DNA of 64,000 nt from Ruegeria aquimaris (GTDB lineage Bacteria; Pseudomonadota; Alphaproteobacteria; Rhodobacterales; Rhodobacteraceae): contig NZ_JAOWLB010000009.1 in NCBI RefSeq assembly GCF_025751555.1, positions 1-64,000 on the forward strand. The letters run 5' to 3'. A program made the position numbers and the translations under genes. Below are positions 1-9,509 of this stretch, in pieces (within the stretch, counting starts at the first letter, position 1; every line of letters begins with the position of its first letter). The notes below the pieces were generated by a model, which had not been told where the DNA came from, searched no databases, and was given only the letters and a program-made list of their open reading frames with translations.

Positions 1-76
1 TCTTGCCGTGGTCAACGTGCCCAATCGTGCCGATGTTGACGTGCGGTTTCGTACGCGCGAACTTTTCCTTTGCCAT
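1..76 (-). CDS. tuf: Elongation factor Tu, N-terminal 25 codons only
   Basis: The reverse strand from 76 reads MAKEKFARTKPHVNIGTIGH and then VDHGK, the invariant EF-Tu start running into the P-loop. EF-Tu is the GTPase that brings aminoacyl-tRNA to the ribosome. The gene continues off the left edge. A GAGGA ribosome site sits directly before the ATG. The preceding 107 bases, up to the stop of the lipoprotein gene at 184, probably hold its promoter. They also contain a small perfect hairpin, GGGACC-CTT-GGTCCC, of unknown role. Rhodobacterales usually carry two tuf copies; which one this is cannot be told from 76 bases. Confidence 0.95.
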   Translation of the reverse strand, partial: MAKEKFARTKPHVNIGTIGHVDHGK

Positions 77-183
77 TCCTCAGGCGCCCTTTTGCGGTTT
101 GGGGGACCCTTGGTCCCGGGTTGCATCTGCGCGCGCGGGATATTTGGTTCAAAGGAGAAAATCAAGCCAATCGTGACCGATTA

Positions 184-783
184 TCAACCTTCCAGCGGTT
201 TCAGCAGCCCGGCCGCCGCGTCAGAGGCGGGCGCGGCCTCTGGCCGCTTGTTGAACCAGCCCTTTTCCTTTTGCATCTCGACCAGCCAGTCCTCGATCTC
301 GCCGACCGCGTTGCGCGACAGTCCCAGCAACTGTTCCTCGCGGGTGCGGGCATTGCCCGATCCGATCAGCCAGGATTCGCCGGTGGTGGCCTCGAACACG
401 GTGAATTGTTCGACCTCGGGGTTCAGCTTGCTCTGGGTGGCGTCGTCCCACACGGTGACGTTGATGATCAGCGCCGATTTCGGGCTGTAGACCACCGGCA
501 CGCCCGGGGGCGCCAGCATGTAGCCCTCGACGCTGATGCCGAGATGGTAGAATTGCGAGCCCTGGTATTGCGGGAACCGTTCGCCAACGGCGGTCTTCAG
601 CGCGGCCTCCCATTCCTCGGCGGTGGCATCGCGCGAGATCGGGCCCTTTTGCGCCTTGCCGGCAAAGACCACATAATGGCCCAGCTTGAATTCGCCGAGA
701 TCCTCGAGCGGCTCTTCGGGGGTCGCGGCGGTGCAGGCGGCCAGCAGGGCCATCCCGGTCAACAGGGCAAGAATACGGATCAT
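184..783 (-). CDS. Putative lipoprotein, unknown function
   Basis: This encodes 199 residues with a classic lipoprotein leader: MIRILALLTGMALLAAC, where LAAC is the lipobox and C17 the expected lipidated cysteine. An upstream in-frame ATG at 852 would add 23 residues before the leader, so 783 is the better start. The mature part is rich in E, W and Y, and the tail from about residue 180 is Ala/Pro-rich. I recognise no catalytic motif. It lies between parC and tuf on the same strand, about 100 bases after the parC start region is passed on the complementary side. The product is probably anchored in the inner or outer membrane facing the periplasm. The family is not identified. Confidence 0.75.
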   Translation of the reverse strand: MIRILALLTGMALLAACTAATPEEPLEDLGEFKLGHYVVFAGKAQKGPISRDATAEEWEAALKTAVGERFPQYQGSQFYHLGISVEGYMLAPPGVPVVYSPKSALIINVTVWDDATQSKLNPEVEQFTVFEATTGESWLIGSGNARTREEQLLGLSRNAVGEIEDWLVEMQKEKGWFNKRPEAAPASDAAAGLLKPLEG

Positions 784-883
784 GAGCAGGTCTCGACAGG
801 CCTCGGGTTTGAGGGGATGTAACGCAGCGATGCCCCTGATGCCAAGCGGCATCGCCCGGATTTCACCAATCGCGCCCTTTTGA

Positions 884-3232
884 TCACGTGAATCTATAGG
901 TGCGGGGGAAGCCGTATGGCGGTTTCTTGCCGACGCTGGCGCGTTTCGACAGCCATTGGCCCAGATCGGTCTCGTGACGGGTCTTGTCGCCGCCCATCGA
1001 CCATTTCAGCCCCTCGTCCCAGTTGAACGTGGTCACGTCCGACAGGCCGCCGTCGAGTTCGAGCGTGCCCTGGCGACCGCGCGCCATGTTGTACTTTTGC
1101 AGGCGGACACCCTTGCCGCGGCCCATCTCGGGCAGTTCGGCGATGGGGAAGACCAGGAACTTGCCGTTCTGCGACACCACGGCCACATGGTCGCCCTGGA
1201 CCGGGTGGCAGATCAGCGCGCGCTCGTCGGCGCCGACATTGAGCACCTGCTTGCCGGTGCGGGTCTGGGCCAGCACGTCCTCTTCGGGCACGAGGAAGCC
1301 ATTACCGGCGTTCGAGGCGACGATCAGCTTGCGGCCCGGACGGTGGATCAGGATATCGACGATCTCGGCCTCGTTGGGCAGATCGACCATCAGGCGCAGG
1401 GGTTCGCCCATGCCACGCCCGCCGGGCAGGTTCGAGGCGCCGACGGTGTAGAACCGCCCGTTCGAGGCAAAGACCAGGAGCTTGTCGGTGGTTTCGGCGT
1501 GGAAGATGAAGCGCGGGCCGTCGCCATCCTTGAACTTCAACTCGCGGGTCAGGTCGATATGGCCGGTCATGGCGCGGATCCAGCCCATCTGCGAACAGAC
1601 CACGGTGATCGGCTCGCGTTCGATCATCGCCTCCAGCGGCACTTCTTCGACTTCGCCCGCCTCGGCAAAGCGGGTGCGGCGGGCGCCGCCGGGAAAGTCC
1701 TTGCCGAAGGTCTTTCTCGTCTCTTTCAACTGCTCCGAGATGCGCGCCCATTGCAGGGCGGGATCGGCCAGCAGGTCCTCGATCTCGGCGCGCTCGGCCA
1801 TCAGGGCGTCGCGCTCGCGGATCAGTTCAATCTCTTCCAGTCGGCGCAGGCTGCGCAGGCGCATGTTGAGGATCGCCTCGGCCTGCACCTCGCTCAGCTC
1901 GCCCTCGCCCGGCGCGGGCGAGACATAATCACCCTCGTTCAGCGCACGGGGGTGGTCGATGCCCCATTCCTCGCGCATCAACGCGGCCTTGGGATCCTCG
2001 TCGTAGCGGATGATGTCGATCACCCGGTCGAGATTGAGGAAGGCGATGATGAAGCCTTCGAGCACTTCGAGCCGGTGGTCGATCTTGCCCAGCCGGTGGC
2101 GCGAGCGACGCAGGAGCACCTCTTGCCGGTGATCCAGAAAGGCGCGCAGCACCTCCTTCATCGAGCAGACCTTGGGCGTGACCCCGTCGATCAGCACGTT
2201 CATGTTCAGACTGAACCGCACCTCGAGATCCGAGTTGCGGTAGAGCATCCCCATCAGCACCTCGGGATCCACGTTCTTGGTGCGCGGCTCCAGCACGACG
2301 CGGATGTCGTCGGCGCTCTCGTCGCGGACATCGGCGAGGATCGGCACTTTCTTGGTCTGGATGACCTCGGCCAGTTTCTCGATCAGCTTCGATTTCTGGA
2401 CCTGATAAGGGATTTCGGTGACCACGATCTGCCACTGGCCGCGGCCCAGATCCTCGACCTCGTATTTGCAGCGCAGGCGGAAGGAACCGCGCCCGGTGCG
2501 ATAGGCCTGGGCGATGCTTTCGGCCGGTTCGACGATGATGCCGCCGGTGGGGAAATCGGGGCCGGGCACATAGTTCAACAGCGTGTCGTCACGCGCATCG
2601 GGCGTCTTGATCAGATGCAGGCAGGCGTCGCACAGCTCGGCGATGTTATGGGGCGGAATGTTGGTGGCCATCCCCACGGCGATGCCGCTGCTGCCATTGG
2701 CCAAGAGGTTCGGAAACTGCGCGGGCAACACCACCGGTTCGGAAAGGGTGCCATCATAGTTGTCACGGAAATCGACCGCATCCTCGTTCAGACCATCCAG
2801 CAGCGCTTCGGCCACGATGGTCATCCGCGCTTCGGTGTATCGGCTGGCGGCCGGGTTGTCGCCGTCTATATTGCCGAAATTGCCCTGCCCGTCGACCAGC
2901 GGGTAGCGGACGTTGAAATCCTGCGCCAGACGCGCCATCGCATCATAGATCGCGGCATCCCCATGCGGGTGATAGTTACCCATCACGTCGCCCGAGATCT
3001 TGGCCGACTTGCGGAACCCGCCCCCGGAACTGAGTCGCAATTCGCGCATGGCATAGAGAATCCGGCGGTGTACCGGCTTCAGCCCGTCGCGCGCATCGGG
3101 CAGTGCCCGGTGCATGATCGTGCTCAGCGCATAGGTCAGATACCGCTCGCCAATGGCGCGGCGCAGCGGTTCGGCCACCTCGTGCCCACCGCCGTCTTCC
3201 TTCATGTTGGGGTCGTCGATCGTTTCGCTCAT
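884..3232 (-). CDS. parC: DNA topoisomerase IV subunit A
   Basis: This 782-residue protein is the DNA-breaking subunit of topoisomerase IV, which unlinks daughter chromosomes together with ParE. The GyrA/ParC winged-helix domain is clear: RALPDARDGLKPVHRRIL near residue 42, and the catalytic tyrosine Y132 in AASRYTEARM. A coiled-coil region follows around residues 440-500, and then a C-terminal beta-pinwheel. The length suits an alphaproteobacterial ParC. The pinwheel lacks the canonical GyrA box (QxRGGKG) that marks a gyrase; the nearest sequence is GRGKGVRLQKY. Its start faces the SH3-protein gene across 215 bases that must hold divergent promoters. Confidence 0.96.
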   Translation of the reverse strand: MSETIDDPNMKEDGGGHEVAEPLRRAIGERYLTYALSTIMHRALPDARDGLKPVHRRILYAMRELRLSSGGGFRKSAKISGDVMGNYHPHGDAAIYDAMARLAQDFNVRYPLVDGQGNFGNIDGDNPAASRYTEARMTIVAEALLDGLNEDAVDFRDNYDGTLSEPVVLPAQFPNLLANGSSGIAVGMATNIPPHNIAELCDACLHLIKTPDARDDTLLNYVPGPDFPTGGIIVEPAESIAQAYRTGRGSFRLRCKYEVEDLGRGQWQIVVTEIPYQVQKSKLIEKLAEVIQTKKVPILADVRDESADDIRVVLEPRTKNVDPEVLMGMLYRNSDLEVRFSLNMNVLIDGVTPKVCSMKEVLRAFLDHRQEVLLRRSRHRLGKIDHRLEVLEGFIIAFLNLDRVIDIIRYDEDPKAALMREEWGIDHPRALNEGDYVSPAPGEGELSEVQAEAILNMRLRSLRRLEEIELIRERDALMAERAEIEDLLADPALQWARISEQLKETRKTFGKDFPGGARRTRFAEAGEVEEVPLEAMIEREPITVVCSQMGWIRAMTGHIDLTRELKFKDGDGPRFIFHAETTDKLLVFASNGRFYTVGASNLPGGRGMGEPLRLMVDLPNEAEIVDILIHRPGRKLIVASNAGNGFLVPEEDVLAQTRTGKQVLNVGADERALICHPVQGDHVAVVSQNGKFLVFPIAELPEMGRGKGVRLQKYNMARGRQGTLELDGGLSDVTTFNWDEGLKWSMGGDKTRHETDLGQWLSKRASVGKKPPYGFPRTYRFT

Positions 3233-3447
3233 AGATGATGTGATACGCGCTCTGTCGTTTCTGGTAAAGCAACAGGCGCGGAATTTGCTGGGGACAAGTC
3301 GGGGTTTCTGGACAGTCGCGGGGAAAACCCAAAGGTTTTATCCCTTTTTAGACTCATCCTGACGGCTATGCTAAGATTCACCCGGTCAGTCTGCGGCCGG
3401 TTTTTGTCATCGGATTTTGTTCGCTGGAGTTCCGGGAGGCGCGTGCA

Positions 3448-4092
3448 ATGCGCTTTGTCATCATTTCATTTCTGTTTCTCGGCTGGGCTTTCTGGGAGCT
3501 CAGCGGGGGCGAGGATTTCGAGCCGCGCGGTATCCGCGCACCCAAGGTGGAACAGGCTGCCGCTGTTCCGGAAAAACCCGCCGCGCCGCTGGTCAGGACC
3601 GAAGCCGCGACATTGGTGGCCAAGGTCAAGCTGACGCCTCGCAAGCCGGAACCGGCGGTGCAGGAAGAGACAGCCGCGATGAGCGAGCTGACCTCGGAGG
3701 AGCGGCTGGCGGTGCTGGCCCGTTCGCGCGCGAGCCTGGGCAAGGGGTTGTCCCTGTTCGAAGTCGATCCGGGCAAGACGATCACGCTGGCCTCGCTGGA
3801 ACAGGGCGCGCTGTCGTTCCGCGTGGAACCGACCGAGCCCGGCCCCGAACAGGACGAGGCCCAGCCGGATGTGATCGCAGCCCCTGCCCCGGACCTGCGC
3901 GAGGTGGCGGCGGCGCGGGTGAACATGCGTGACGGTCCCGGCACCATTTATCCGGTTGTCGCCCGGCTGACCATCGGCCACAAGGTCGAGGTGCTGGACG
4001 ACACCGGCACCGGCTGGTTGCGGCTGCGTGTGTTGCCGGAACAACAGATCGGCTGGATCGCCGCATCACTTGTCAGCAAAAAGTCGAATTGA
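3448..4092 (+). CDS. SH3 domain protein, probably membrane-anchored or secreted
   Basis: This encodes 214 residues. The N-terminus, MRFVIISFLFLGWAFWEL, is a hydrophobic signal or anchor. Residues about 25-150 are a charged, low-complexity Ala/Glu/Pro linker. Residues 151-214 form a bacterial SH3 (SH3b) domain, with NMRDGPGTIYPVV, GWLRLR and IGWIAASLV as the hallmark strands. SH3b domains usually bind peptidoglycan or other wall components, so a periplasmic wall-associated role is inferred. It stands alone between parC and the SDR gene. A GGAGTTCCGGGAGGCGCG stretch just before the ATG includes a good ribosome site. Confidence 0.8.
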   Translation: MRFVIISFLFLGWAFWELSGGEDFEPRGIRAPKVEQAAAVPEKPAAPLVRTEAATLVAKVKLTPRKPEPAVQEETAAMSELTSEERLAVLARSRASLGKGLSLFEVDPGKTITLASLEQGALSFRVEPTEPGPEQDEAQPDVIAAPAPDLREVAAARVNMRDGPGTIYPVVARLTIGHKVEVLDDTGTGWLRLRVLPEQQIGWIAASLVSKKSN

Positions 4093-4167
4093 GGCACCGG
4101 AAGCATTGCCGTGAGCCAGCCCAGCGCCTAGCACTGGGCAAAACTTGGGGCGGTGCGGTCATTCACA

Positions 4168-4995
4168 ATGTCAAAATCCATTCTTATTACCGGCTGTTCG
4201 TCGGGCATCGGTCTGGCGGCCGCGCATGGTTTGCGGGCGCAGGGCTGGCGGGTCTTTGCCTCTTGTCGGCAGCAGCGCGACTGTGACCGGCTACGGGCGC
4301 AGGGGTTCGAAAGCCCACGGATCGACTATGCCGATGCCGACAGCATCTCTGCCGGGCTGAGCGAGGTTCTGGCCGCAACCGGCGGCACGCTGGACGCGCT
4401 GTTCAACAACGGGGCGTTTGGCATGCCCGGCGCGGTCGAGGACGTGCCGACCGAAGGACTGCGGCATATCTTCGAGGCAAACTTCTTTGGCTGGCACGAG
4501 TTGACGCGCCTGGTGATCCCGGTGATGCGGGCACAGGGGCATGGGCGGATCGTGCAATGCTCGTCGGTTCTGGGGCTGGTGGCCTATCCCTGGCGCGGCG
4601 CCTATACGGCGACCAAATTCGCGCTGGAAGGGTTGAGCGACACGCTGCGGCTGGAACTGAAGGGCACCGGCATTCACGTAGTGCTGATCGAGCCGGGGCC
4701 GATCACCTCGAAACTGCGGGAAAAGGCGATACCCCATTTCGAGCGGTTCATCGACTGGCAGAACTCGGCTCTGCGGGACAAGTACGAGGGCGGGTTGCTG
4801 AAACGGCTGTATGAGGATCGCGGGCCGGACCGGTTCGAACTGCCGCCCTCGGCGGTGACGGCCAAACTGATCCGGGCGCTGGAGGCGCGGCGGCCGGCGG
4901 CGCGCTATTATGTCACCACGCCGACCTATATCGCCGGAATCCTGCGCCGAATCCTGCCCACGCGGCTGAGCGATCTGGTGCTGGGGCGCGTCTGA
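4168..4995 (+). CDS. Short-chain dehydrogenase/reductase (classical SDR)
   Basis: This 275-residue protein has the classical SDR layout: dinucleotide-binding motif TGCSSGIG at residues 8-15, the NNGA stabilising motif near 85, the catalytic serine in SSVLG, and the YTATK Tyr/Lys pair near 150. It should use NAD(P)H to oxidise or reduce a hydroxyl or keto substrate in the cytoplasm. The C-terminal half (MxxxFIDWQNS and a basic, hydrophobic end) resembles SDRs acting on lipid-like or sterol-like substrates, but the substrate cannot be assigned. An upstream GTG at 4153 is in frame; the ATG at 4168 is preferred because the family begins with the beta strand SILITG. Confidence 0.88.
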   Translation: MSKSILITGCSSGIGLAAAHGLRAQGWRVFASCRQQRDCDRLRAQGFESPRIDYADADSISAGLSEVLAATGGTLDALFNNGAFGMPGAVEDVPTEGLRHIFEANFFGWHELTRLVIPVMRAQGHGRIVQCSSVLGLVAYPWRGAYTATKFALEGLSDTLRLELKGTGIHVVLIEPGPITSKLREKAIPHFERFIDWQNSALRDKYEGGLLKRLYEDRGPDRFELPPSAVTAKLIRALEARRPAARYYVTTPTYIAGILRRILPTRLSDLVLGRV

Positions 4996-5000
4996 GCCGA

Positions 5001-5017
5001 AAAAGCGGTTCGCTTTT
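5001..5017 (+). terminator. Possible weak intrinsic terminator after the SDR gene
   Basis: AAAAGCG-GTT-CGCTTTT forms a perfect 7-bp stem with a 3-nt loop six bases after the SDR stop codon. The stem is short and AT-heavy, and its 3' side supplies the only U-run, so function is uncertain. Confidence 0.3.
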
Positions 5018-5073
5018 GCGCCGCGCCCGGCTAGATCACCGGCAACGATGAAACTGAAAAGGCGAGGCGCCAG

Positions 5074-5274
5074 ATGGACCTGTTGATGATCGTGCTGCTG
5101 ATGGCAATGGCTTCGGTCGTTGTTGTTCTGATGATCGGGCTGGGCGGATTTGCCAAAGGCGGCGCGTTCAACGCCAAGTACGGCAACAAGATGATGCAGC
5201 TGCGCCTGTTGATGCAGTTCATCGCGGTCGTTCTGATTGTGCTCTATGTCTATCTGCGCGGCACGGGGAACTGA
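5074..5274 (+). CDS. HIG1-like twin-transmembrane small protein
   Basis: This 66-residue protein has two hydrophobic helices (about residues 4-25 and 45-61) joined by a short polar loop, KGGAFNAKYGNKMMQLR. That pattern fits the HIG_1_N (hypoxia-induced) family. In alphaproteobacteria and mitochondria these proteins associate with respiratory complexes; a similar role here is inferred. The gene ends three bases before the cobalamin adenosyltransferase gene, so the two are almost certainly co-transcribed. The AGGCG before the ATG is an acceptable ribosome site. Confidence 0.78.
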   Translation: MDLLMIVLLMAMASVVVVLMIGLGGFAKGGAFNAKYGNKMMQLRLLMQFIAVVLIVLYVYLRGTGN

Positions 5275-5277
5275 TCC

Positions 5278-5850
5278 ATGGTGGTCCTGAACAAGATCTA
5301 CACCCGCACTGGCGACAAGGGGCAGACCGCCCTGGGCAATGGCGATCGGGTCGCCAAATACTCGGACCGGGTGACCGCCTATGGCACGGTAGACGAGCTG
5401 AACAGCTTTGTGGGCGTGGCGCGGCTGGCGGCCGAGGGAGAGATGGACAAGGCGCTGTCGCATATCCAGAACGATCTCTTCGACCTGGGCGCGGACCTGT
5501 GCCGCCCGGATATGGAGAAGGATGCGCAGGCGGAGTACCCGCCGCTGCGCATGGCCGCCAGCCAGGTGGCCCGGCTGGAAGCGGAGATCGACGCAATGAA
5601 CGCCGCTCTCGACCCGCTGCGCAGTTTCATCCTGCCGGGTGGGGCGGCGCTGGCCGCGCATCTGCATGTCTGTCGCACCGTGGCCCGGCGCGCCGAACGG
5701 CTGGCGGTGGAACTGGCGGGAAGCGAGACGGTGAACCCCGAGGCCATCACCTATCTCAACCGCCTGAGCGACTGGTTCTTCGTCGCCGCCCGCACCGCCA
5801 ACAACGGCGGCAAGGACGATGTCTTGTGGGTTCCCGGAGCGAACCGCTGA
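5278..5850 (+). CDS. PduO-type cob(I)alamin adenosyltransferase
   Basis: This 190-residue enzyme transfers the adenosyl group of ATP to cob(I)alamin, making coenzyme B12 for adenosylcobalamin-dependent mutases. The N-terminal ATP-binding signature KIYTRTGDKGQTALG (residues 5-19) is intact, as are YGTVDELNSFVG near 40-51 and the C-terminal LNRLSDWFFVAAR helix. The last residues and the stop codon are supplied by the first unit of a 61-bp tandem repeat (from 5839), so the natural C-terminus is made of repeat DNA. It is co-directional with the HIG1-like gene. Adenosyl-B12 supply fits a bacterium using the ethylmalonyl-CoA pathway; that pathway's mcd gene is at 33983. Confidence 0.92.
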   Translation: MVVLNKIYTRTGDKGQTALGNGDRVAKYSDRVTAYGTVDELNSFVGVARLAAEGEMDKALSHIQNDLFDLGADLCRPDMEKDAQAEYPPLRMAASQVARLEAEIDAMNAALDPLRSFILPGGAALAAHLHVCRTVARRAERLAVELAGSETVNPEAITYLNRLSDWFFVAARTANNGGKDDVLWVPGANR

Positions 5851-6096
5851 GCATAGCGAAGCGGCGGGGCGCCCGGTGGACGGCCCGGCGACGGGAAGGG
5901 CGAACCGCTGAGCATAGCGAGGCGGCGGGACGTCCGGTGGACGGCCCGGCGACGGGAAGCGCGAACCGCTGAGCATAGCGAGGCGGCGGGACGTCCGGTG
6001 GACGACCCGGCGACGGGAAGGGCGAACCGCTGAGCATAGCGAAGCGGCGGGGCGCCCGGTGGACGGCCCGGCGACGGGAAGGGCGAACCGCCGAGC
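5839..6096. repeat. 61-bp tandem repeat, four units plus a 14-base fragment
   Basis: Units run 5839-5899, 5900-5960, 5961-6021 and 6022-6082, with a fragment at 6083-6096. Each begins GCGAACCGCTGAGCATAGCG and ends in CGGCGACGGGAAGG or GC. Units 1 and 4 share the variant GAAGCGGCGGGGCGCCC; units 2 and 3 share GAGGCGGCGGGACGTCC, giving an ABBA pattern with a few point differences. The first unit contains the last codons and TGA of the adenosyltransferase gene. The array fills most of the 347-base gap before the VOC pseudogene. Long minus-strand reading frames through it are a by-product of stop-free GC-rich repeats. Confidence 0.97.
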
Positions 6097-6197
6097 GGCG
6101 CCTTGGCCCCGAAACCTTTTCGTAACCTCGGAGCAGCGAGAAAATTCTTGAGGAAGAATTTTTGCCAAAAAATTCGAACTTTTTGGGTCCGCCCGTG

Positions 6198-6563
6198 TCA
6201 GGCCGGCTGCCAGAGTGCGGTCGGATTGCCCTCGGCATCGGTGAGCCGGGCGAAATGGCCGTTTGGATAAGGTGAACCCGGATCTGGTTGCACCTCGATC
6301 CCGGCCGCGCGCAACTGCGCGATCATCGCTTCCAGGTCACCGACCCGGAAGTTCAGCATGAAGCTCTTGTCCGGATCACCAAATTATTCGGTATCCTGGG
6401 CAAAGGGGGCGAAAATTGTCGCACCCGGCGCCTGTTCCCAACAGCGCCCTGAGTAACCGCCCGGAGCCGGGTCGATCCCCAGATGCCGCTGGTACCAGTC
6501 GGCCAGCGCCTTTGGGTCTTTCGCCCTGAAAAAGAAGCCCCCGAACCCGTCGACCTTTTCCAT
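6198..6563 (-). pseudogene. VOC/glyoxalase-family gene with one in-frame stop
   Basis: Starting at the ATG at 6563 behind GGGAGAGG, the frame reads MEKVDGFGGFFFRAKDPKAL and continues through ADWYQRHLGID to FAPFAQDTE. It then meets TAA at 6384-6386 and resumes in the same frame with FGDPDKSFMLNFRVGDLEAM up to a natural TGA at 6198. Without the TAA it would be a normal VOC-fold protein of about 121 residues. Relatives have a tyrosine before FGDP, so TAT or TAC to TAA is the likely change. VOC proteins are small metal-binding enzymes (glyoxalase, dioxygenase or resistance types). It may be a real nonsense mutation or a sequencing error. Confidence 0.88.
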
Positions 6564-6761
6564 CCTCTCCCCCCGGCATTGCCCTGTCGGGAGGGTAACA
6601 AAATTTCCCATGCGGCACGAGAATTGGCGAAAACGCGACGTCGATTGCACATGACGTGACGATTTTGCCCTGTCCCGGCGCGCGTCAAGTCGCTATCAAA
6701 CGCGGCGAGAGCATTGGGAGTCGCATGGCGGCTTGCCGTTTTTGAAGGAGAAAACGCAGAG

Positions 6762-7519
<758 letters not shown>

Positions 7520-7520
<1 letters not shown>

Positions 7521-8449
7521 TGGCTGTTCTTCTCCTTGCCGAAGTGACCGGTGGCGAACTGTCGGTCGACGCAACCGCCAAGGCGGTGAGCGCCGCCAAG
7601 GCGCTGGGTGATGTGACCGTTCTGGCCGCAGGCGCATCCGCCGCAGCCGCCGGTGAAGCCGCCGCTAAAATCGACGGCGTGTCGAAGGTGCTGGTCGCCG
7701 AGGATGCCTCGCTGGGCCATCGCCTGGCCGAAGCAACCGCCGCGCTGATCGTGAGCCTCGCCGATGGCTACGAGCATATCGCTGCCCCCGCCACCACCGA
7801 TGCCAAGAACGTGATGCCGCGCGTGGCCGCGCTGCTGGACGCGATGGTGATCTCGGACGTGTCCGGCGTGGTCGACGGTTCGACCTTCGAGCGTCCGATC
7901 TATGCCGGCAACGCGGTGCAGACCGTCAAGTCGAAGGATGCCAAGAAGGTCATCACCTTCCGCACCTCGACCTTCGATGCCGCAGGTCAGGGCGGGTCCG
8001 CCCCGGTCGAGACCATCTCGGTCGGCGCCAACCCGGGCCTGAGCGAGTGGGTCGAGGATAAGGTTGCCGCCTCTGACCGCCCCGAACTGACCTCGGCCGG
8101 GATCGTCGTTTCGGGCGGTCGTGGCGTGGGTTCGGAAGCGGACTTCAAGCTGATCGAAGGCCTGGCAGACAAGCTGGGCGCCGCTGTTGGCGCATCCCGC
8201 GCGGCGGTCGATTCGGGCTATGCCCCGAACGACTGGCAGGTGGGCCAGACCGGCAAGGTCGTGGCGCCGCAGCTCTACGTCGCGGTTGGCATCTCGGGTG
8301 CGATCCAGCACCTGGCCGGCATGAAGGACTCCAAGATCATCGTCGCCATCAACAAGGACGAAGAAGCGCCGATCTTCCAGGTCGCGGACTTCGGCCTCGT
8401 GGCCGACCTGTTCCAGGCGGTACCGGAACTGACCGAAAAGCTCGGTTGA
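7520..8449 (+). CDS. etfA: Electron transfer flavoprotein alpha subunit
   Basis: This 309-residue protein has an N-terminal Rossmann-like domain ([20 protein letters not shown]) and a C-terminal FAD domain. The FAD motifs are clear: [12 protein letters not shown] near 195, [20 protein letters not shown] near 230, and [20 protein letters not shown] near 260. It binds the FAD of the EtfAB heterodimer in the cytoplasm. The length is typical. A strong terminator-like hairpin follows at 8482, ending the etfBA operon. The hbd gene downstream on this strand is separated by an opposing gene. Confidence 0.97.
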
Positions 8450-8481
8450 GACCGGGACCAGATTTTTCGGCAAGAACTTGC

Positions 8482-8507
8482 AAAGGCCCGCCACATGGCG
8501 GGCCTTT
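8482..8507. terminator. Bidirectional intrinsic terminator between etfA and the opposing gene
   Basis: AAAGGCCCGCC-ACAT-GGCGGGCCTTT is a perfect 11-bp stem with a 4-nt loop. A-rich and T-rich flanks make it usable from both sides. It separates etfA from the convergent gene ending at 8514. Confidence 0.9.
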
Positions 8508-8513
8508 CGCGTT

Positions 8514-9344
8514 TCAAGTGTCGAGATCCTGCAAGGCCCGAAACAGCCTGTCCGCGATGAGGCGATGCGTCGCCGGGCCGATCATGTGTTCGGCGGCGGG
8601 TTCTTGCAGCATTCCGAAGATCATGTCGTCCAGCTCGTCCGATTGGCCCGCCATCTGCACCCGGACCTCGACGGTGTCCAACGCCGCAGGCGACAGGGCC
8701 GCGACCATCTCGGGCGTGACCATCAGCGGTTCGGTGCCCAGCGCCTCGGCCGGATCGTCGGGGCGCATGTGTTTGTAACGCAGCCAGAGCAGGATCACGC
8801 GACCACCAAAAGCGTCGATCAGGCTGCGCATTCGCGCCGACCAGGCCTGTTGCAGCTCGGTCCGGACGGTTGCGAAACGGTCCGGCGACACCGTGTGGAG
8901 CCGACCCAGCATGTGCTTATTGAAATGAAACTCGGTGAAATCCACCTCGTCATACAGGCGCGCCAGCAGCGGCGAGGCCTGGAGGAACCGGTCGTTGCGG
9001 CGCGGATGCACCCGGTAGAGCCGGTTCGACAGGTTGTGCGCGGCAGGCAGTTGCAGGATGCAGGCCTCGGCCCCCGTGGCGATGCGCGACAGCTCGGGGT
9101 CGTGCAACAGAGCATCGAGCCCGCTGTTGACACTGCCGAGGTTGACGCAGGCCTCGCCCAGGCGTGCCTCCAACAGCGCCGAATAGGGGGCGGCAACAAA
9201 GCGGCCATAGGTTTCGCTGCCACCGATACAGGCCAGATAGGGGGCCGCAAGATCGCGGCACGGGCCGCGAAAGCGCAGCTTGGACACGCCATACCGACAG
9301 GTTACGGCATCGGGCGCCCCCGCGCCCGGCAATTCATAACTCAT
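8514..9344 (-). CDS. DUF6473-like protein, function unknown
   Basis: This 276-residue protein begins [20 protein letters not shown], with a GGGAG ribosome site just upstream; an in-frame ATG 12 bases earlier is less likely. Features include [20 protein letters not shown], then [16 protein letters not shown] and [24 protein letters not shown]. The pattern (Gly-Ser-rich strand followed by NxGLD and NR) recalls roseobacter proteins annotated DUF6473, possibly SGNH-hydrolase or sulfotransferase-like. No signal peptide or membrane segment is seen. It points away from hbd and converges on etfA. Confidence 0.75.
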   Translation of the reverse strand: MSYELPGAGAPDAVTCRYGVSKLRFRGPCRDLAAPYLACIGGSETYGRFVAAPYSALLEARLGEACVNLGSVNSGLDALLHDPELSRIATGAEACILQLPAAHNLSNRLYRVHPRRNDRFLQASPLLARLYDEVDFTEFHFNKHMLGRLHTVSPDRFATVRTELQQAWSARMRSLIDAFGGRVILLWLRYKHMRPDDPAEALGTEPLMVTPEMVAALSPAALDTVEVRVQMAGQSDELDDMIFGMLQEPAAEHMIGPATHRLIADRLFRALQDLDT

Positions 9345-9509
9345 GGCTCCCACCATTCCTAATTTTCACCCGATGGTCACCTTGCCGCCCCAACCGTTGC
9401 GATTCGCCTAATGCGCGGATTTGAAGCGAATTGATCGGGTCGCGCCCCCTTGCCGCCGCCCCCGGCCTGCCGATATGGTCGCGGCAACGCAAGCAGGGGC
9501 AGAACAGCG

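Noticed and set aside
956-3238. Open frame of 760 codons on the plus strand across parC
   Set aside because: It is exactly antisense to an unambiguous parC, is low-complexity (His/Gly/Leu/Asp-rich) and has no family motifs. GC-rich genes often leave such antisense frames open.
4291-6168. Long minus-strand frame through the tandem repeats and adenosyltransferase gene
   Set aside because: Its repeats simply translate the 61-bp array, and it overlaps two clear plus-strand genes.
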